A stretch of 63,227 nucleotides of DNA, taken from NCBI GenBank assembly GCA_028873795.1, contig JAPPNP010000003.1:1-63227 (forward strand), read 5' to 3'. Source of the DNA: Chloroflexota bacterium (lineage in GTDB: Bacteria; Chloroflexota; UBA11872). The notes below the pieces were generated by a model, which saw nothing but the letters and a program-made list of their open reading frames with translations, had not been told where the DNA came from and did no database searches. A program made the position numbers and the translations under genes. Position 1 is the stretch's first letter. Every line of letters starts with the position of its first letter. Below, piece after piece: positions 59,933-63,227 of this stretch.

Positions 59933-61411
59933 CTAGCCGTCGTCCGTCGTCGCCATGCGCTCGGCGCGCCGGGCGATCGCCTTGACCAGTCCGCCGAATA
60001 TCCAGCGGTGCAGCGGATAGAGGCCGTACCAATACGCCAGGCCAGGCAAGCCCGTGGGTATGAAGGCCGCCGTCTGCTCGAGGTGCGACGTGCCGTCCTG
60101 GGCTTGCCGCACGTCGAACTGCAGCCAGGCGCGTCCCGGAAGCTTCATCTCCGCCCGCAAACGCACCGAGCGATCGAGGTGAAGGTCCTCGACCCGCCAG
60201 AAGTCCAACGCGTCGCCGATGCGCAGGTCGTCGGGATGGCGGCGACCCCGGCGGAGACCAACGCCGCCGAGCAACCGGTCGAGACCTCCGCGCAGTCGCC
60301 AGGCCCAGGTGGCGAAGAACCAGCCGCGCCTCCCGCCGATGCCGGTGAATACCCGATACACGTCTCGCGCCGGCGATGAGACCCGCTCTCGACGCCGCTC
60401 GATGATCATTCCGTGGCGAGCCTCCAGCCGCACCGGCTGCTCGCGCGGCGCCGGCGCGCCCAGGGCATCGCTCCACGACGTGTCGATGCGTCCCGCGTTC
60501 AGGTCGTCGATCAGCCGGTCGATGGCCGAGGCGTAGTCGCCCGGTGCGACGTGCGGAAACAGGCTGCGGGCGAGGTCGTTGGTCACGACCACGTCGTTGT
60601 GGAGGCCCTCGATCAGCGCCGAGCTGATGCCGGCATGAATCGGGGTAATCCAGTGCACCCAGTAGGCGGACAGGCGAGGCGTCAGCACGGGCACCGGCAG
60701 GAGCAGCCGTCTGAGCCCGCGCGCCCGGGCGTAGCCCAGCATCATGCCGCGGTAGGTGACGACGTCCGCGCCGCCGATCTCAATGACTCGACCCTGGCTT
60801 TCCGGCGCGTCGAGGGCGGCGACCAGATAGTCCAGCAGGTCGTCGATGGCGATGGGCTGGATGCGCGAATAGATCCACCGGGGGCAGATCATCACCGGCA
60901 GCCGCTCGACCAGGTAGCGGATCATCTCGAAGGAGATGCTGCCGGCGCCGACGATCACGGCGGCGCGGAACTCCGTGACTGGAACGCCGCTCTCCCGCAG
61001 CGCTTGTCCCGTGGACTGACGCGATCGCAGGTGATGGGAGAGCTTCGACGCCGGGTCGCCCAAGCCTCCCAGGTAGATGATGCGCTTGACGCCTGCTTCT
61101 TTCGCGGCGGTTCCGAAGGCCCGAGCGGCCTGGATGTCCCGCTCGTGAAAGTCGGTGCCGCTCGACATGCTGTGAATCAGGTAGTAGGCGGTGTCGATCC
61201 CCGCCAGCGCCGGAGCCGGCGTTTCAGAGTCGAGGACGTCGCCGACCGCCACATCCACCCGCGGATACCAGGAGCGGCCCTGCGCCCTCGATCGACTGCG
61301 GACCAGCACGCGCACGCGGCGTCCCGACTCGATGAGGCGAGGCACCAATCGTCCGCCGATGTATCCCGTGGCGCCGGTGACGAGGATCGTTTCGGGTCGG
61401 CCCATGTGCAT
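59933..61411 (-). CDS. SDR (NmrA-like) oxidoreductase with DUF2867 domain
   Basis: The 492-aa product begins with the Rossmann motif ILVTGATGYIGGRLVPRL. It continues as an atypical short-chain dehydrogenase (YYLIHSMSSGTDFHERD, VKRIIYLGGLG). From about residue 330 a DUF2867 domain follows (PARDVYRVFTGIGGRRGWFF to LEQTAAFIPTGLPGLAYWYG). This combination is common in NAD(P)-binding proteins of unknown substrate. Start ATG 61411 or its neighbour two codons later. Confidence 0.88.
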   Translation of the reverse strand: MHMGRPETILVTGATGYIGGRLVPRLIESGRRVRVLVRSRSRAQGRSWYPRVDVAVGDVLDSETPAPALAGIDTAYYLIHSMSSGTDFHERDIQAARAFGTAAKEAGVKRIIYLGGLGDPASKLSHHLRSRQSTGQALRESGVPVTEFRAAVIVGAGSISFEMIRYLVERLPVMICPRWIYSRIQPIAIDDLLDYLVAALDAPESQGRVIEIGGADVVTYRGMMLGYARARGLRRLLLPVPVLTPRLSAYWVHWITPIHAGISSALIEGLHNDVVVTNDLARSLFPHVAPGDYASAIDRLIDDLNAGRIDTSWSDALGAPAPREQPVRLEARHGMIIERRRERVSSPARDVYRVFTGIGGRRGWFFATWAWRLRGGLDRLLGGVGLRRGRRHPDDLRIGDALDFWRVEDLHLDRSVRLRAEMKLPGRAWLQFDVRQAQDGTSHLEQTAAFIPTGLPGLAYWYGLYPLHRWIFGGLVKAIARRAERMATTDDG

Positions 61412-61577
61412 ATTCCGCCCTATGCAGGAGCGTCCGTCTGCCGGAGCCTTCTCAGGTTAGCCGCGATGCCGGACGCCAATCGTGCCGTTAGTTTCGCAAC
61501 CCGCGACAGAATCCTCACCAGCTGCCGGGAACTCGGGCGACCCTGGTTGAATCCCGTCCCCCGAATGGAGGCCATTG

Positions 61578-61740
61578 CGAAACCCTTTCGTCATTCCGGC
61601 GAAAAGCCTGCCCCGTACTTGATACGGGGCCGGAATCCAGTCCGGCCAAACCCAGGGGCGCGCCGGACTCTTGGCGCAGGGGCGGTTCGCGAACCGCCCT
61701 TGTCTCTCAGGGCAAGCTCAGAGCTTGTCGAAGGGGTTGT
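61578..61740. repeat. Nested palindromes including GGGCGGTTCGCGAACCGCCC copy 2
   Basis: GTCATTCCGGCG and CCGGAATCC arms have CCCCGTACTTGATACGGGG inserted in their loop (about 61588-61638). The palindrome GGGCGGTTCGCGAACCGCCC at 61680-61699 and a AAGCTCAGAGCTTGTCGAA motif at about 61707-61735 follow. No gene is seen in 61412-61803. Confidence 0.75.
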
Positions 61741-61803
61741 CTAACGGATGGGGGCGGTGCCTTGCATTCCAGGTCAGACCGATCGGCCACACGCGCAGAC
61801 GGC

Positions 61804-62016
61804 TCAGGACTCGCGCCAGCTCCCGGTCGTCATCAGGTCGCCCTGCACCTTAATCATGTGCCGCAGGCTGCGGATCAACTCGGCGTCCTCGCTCACATTG
61901 GGAAGCACGCGCGCCACGGGCTTGCCCTGCTTGGCGACGGTTGGGCCGTCGGCGTCGAGCTGATCCAAAAGCACGAGGCACTGCGCCTTGCACTTCGCGG
62001 CCTCGATCTCCTTCAT
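61804..62016 (-). CDS. Phd/YefM-type antitoxin, orphan
   Basis: The ~70-aa product begins MKEIEAAKCKAQCLVLLDQL and contains VAKQGKPVARVLP, the Phd/YefM fold motif. It is probably a DNA-binding antitoxin of a Phd/Doc or Phd/VapC type pair. No toxin gene lies on either side (the next 390 bp downstream hold only repeats). The start is the ATG at 62016. Confidence 0.75.
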   Translation of the reverse strand: MKEIEAAKCKAQCLVLLDQLDADGPTVAKQGKPVARVLPNVSEDAELIRSLRHMIKVQGDLMTTGSWRES

Positions 62017-62508
62017 GGCAGCCCAGCGACGATCATCACGGCAAAGCCTCCCTGCCTGATCTAGCTGGTGGGTCTGCCAAGACTGCATTGCGAACTTTCC
62101 GGTCGGAAGGTCTCGTCGACATGACGAACGACCGTGGCGAATCCCGACCATGCCATCAGGTCTGGGAATATGTTTTTCTCGGTAGTGGGCCACTTTGCCT
62201 TCCTCACCGCGTAGTGGAAGGAAGCGCGTCTTGCGGTGCAAAGGCCGCACCCCGTTGGCGATGAATCGGTATTGTCACCGACCATCATCGCCAGCTTTGC
62301 CGCCGGCGCCATCGAGGTCGTCCTTTGTAGCAGTCGGTGGATCAGTGGCAGCTCAAACTCCAAGTCCGGGAGATCCTGGTATGTAGGAAAACAGCCTTCC
62401 GCTGGAGGCGGAGGAGTCTATCGTCGCCCAAATGCGGGCTGAGGCTAGCCGAAATCCTCCGCGGTGCCGTGAGCCTAACCGGCGTGGCGCGGGTCGCTGC
62501 CGGCCGGC
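62017..62508. other. Intergenic region without recognised gene
   Basis: This 492-bp stretch has lower coding quality than its neighbours, with short open frames on both strands that I could not match to any family. It may hold decayed gene fragments. No repeat of the palindromic families is seen. Confidence 0.5.
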
Positions 62509-63227
62509 GTGATTCTGTCTACCTCCCGATTCCGGGCGCTGTTGCGTTCTTGGTCGCCGCGCCGTTTCCCCTTCCAGATTCTGCCTTTATTGGCCTTGGC
62601 TGCCTCGCTCCTCTGGTTGCCCTCGGCTGAACCCGCCCGAGCCCAGAGCGAAGACGCACGGCCCAAGCTCACAGTCGGGCCCAACATCATCTCCAGCCCC
62701 GCCAGCGGCGATGCCTATGGCGCGGGGGAGACCATCCGGGCTGCCGTAACTTTCAGCGAAGCGGTGACGGTGAGCGGGAAGCCGCGCCTGCGCCTCAAGG
62801 TCGGCGACAAGAACCGGTGGCTCAGGTATGACCGCTCCGATGAAGACGGCGAGCGGCTCATCTTCGCCTACACGGTGAAATCCAAGGATGCCGATGCGAA
62901 CGGGGTGAGCATTCCCAAGAACCGGCTGAAGCTGAATGGCGGGAGCATCGCCGACGGCGACGGTAACGCCGCCAAACTCAAACACCCAGAGGTGCCCGAC
63001 CAGCCAGGCCACAAGGTGCGGGGGTCTCCCGAGGCCCCCGCCTCGGAGCCGACGCCCACTTCCGCCCCGGAGCCAACGCCCACTTCCGCCCCGGAGCCGA
63101 CGCCCACTCCCGCCCCGGAGCCAACGCCGACTCCCGCCCCGGAGCCGACGCCCACCCCCGCCCCGGAGCCAACGCCCACTCCCGCCCCGGAACCGACGCC
63201 GACTCCCGCCCCGGAACCGACCCCCAC
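62509..63227 (+). CDS. Secreted Pro/Thr-repeat protein, 5' part (cut by window end)
   Basis: A GTG at 62509 opens a frame that stays open to the end of the window. It has a basic start (LRSWSPRRFPFQ), a hydrophobic signal (ILPLLALAASLLWL) and cleavage near EPARAQS. An Ig-like/SwmB-type domain follows: SSPASGDAYGAGETIRAAV, TFSEAVTVSGKPRLRLKVG, and FAYTVKSKDADANGVSI. From about residue 175 a tail of PTPxSAPEPTP/PTPAPEPTP repeats runs to the end. The C-terminus is outside the window. Confidence 0.85.
   Translation, partial: MILSTSRFRALLRSWSPRRFPFQILPLLALAASLLWLPSAEPARAQSEDARPKLTVGPNIISSPASGDAYGAGETIRAAVTFSEAVTVSGKPRLRLKVGDKNRWLRYDRSDEDGERLIFAYTVKSKDADANGVSIPKNRLKLNGGSIADGDGNAAKLKHPEVPDQPGHKVRGSPEAPASEPTPTSAPEPTPTSAPEPTPTPAPEPTPTPAPEPTPTPAPEPTPTPAPEPTPTPAPEPTP
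63035..63227. repeat. 24-bp-type tandem repeat encoding PEPTPTPA
   Basis: Units like GAGCCGACGCCCACTCCCGCCCCG repeat about seven times up to the window end, with T/A variants at third positions. They encode the EPTPTPAP tail of the secreted protein. Confidence 0.85.

Noticed and set aside
61999-62363. Minus-strand open frames between the Phd antitoxin and the secreted protein
   Set aside because: They have no family match, poor ribosome-binding sites and unusual composition, so no gene was called.

Overview
This 63.2 kb window is GC-rich, gene-dense bacterial chromosome. Nothing names the organism outright. The mix fits a member of the Chloroflexota (SAR202/Dehalococcoidia-like, possibly marine or host-associated): a ThrRS without its TGS domain, large Pro/Thr-rich lipoproteins, a two-block LRR lipoprotein, DUF2203 and DUF3179 proteins, stand-alone nuoEF, ctaA-ctaB, and many dispersed palindromic repeats. 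That is an inference, held with moderate to low confidence. Start codons are mixed (ATG, GTG, TTG, probably one CTG) and many neighbouring genes overlap by 1-4 bases, as in translationally coupled operons.

Left part (1-11.1 kb, mostly minus strand): the probable end of an insertion sequence, a secreted HNH nuclease lipoprotein, an M32 carboxypeptidase, surE, a pair of ABC exporter half-transporters, thrS with a probable attenuator leader, and obg. From 11.2 to 19.5 kb: a PIG-L deacetylase, dinG, a SIMPL protein, an FmdB zinc ribbon, apt, an endonuclease III-like glycosylase, mrp, gpsA, and a repeat-rich gap holding a 17-codon ORF with an exceptional ribosome-binding site. From 19.5 to 30.4 kb: ridA, a decayed mazF with its putative antitoxin, a zinc alcohol dehydrogenase, then a plus-strand run recA-usp-divergent PRPP synthetase-GGT-NifU-like-DUF3179, and heme A biosynthesis (ctaA, ctaB) with a tiny CoxB-like membrane protein.

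From 30.4 to 40 kb: an MFS exporter divergent from an ABC exporter, a peroxiredoxin, an HpcH aldolase/malate-dehydrogenase-like pair, a redoxin whose CxxC motif reads UGA-x-x-Cys (probable selenoprotein), a glutaredoxin-like protein, an orphan antitoxin and a secreted trypsin-like protease. From 40 to 51 kb: the translation operon rpmI-rplT-trmH-pheS-pheT (infC absent), the LRR lipoprotein, a metallophosphoesterase, a MIP18-family protein, a RecB-like nuclease and nuoE-nuoF. From 51 to 63.2 kb: folC, DUF2203, recQ with two HRDC domains, DUF4287, a sialidase-fold protein, tRNA-Met and tRNA-Leu, an NCS2 permease fused to an RsbW-like domain, an SDR/DUF2867 protein, an orphan Phd antitoxin, and a secreted Pro/Thr-rich protein cut off by the window end.

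Most intergenic gaps carry modular palindromic repeats. One family, 122-155 bp long, has 11-12 bp terminal inverted repeats (GGAGACCTTTGC/GCAAAGGTCTCC) and behaves like a MITE, sitting inside the loops of other palindromes. The strongest candidates for new biology are the Sec-containing redoxin, the thrS leader, the NCS2-RsbW fusion and the small ORF at 19201.
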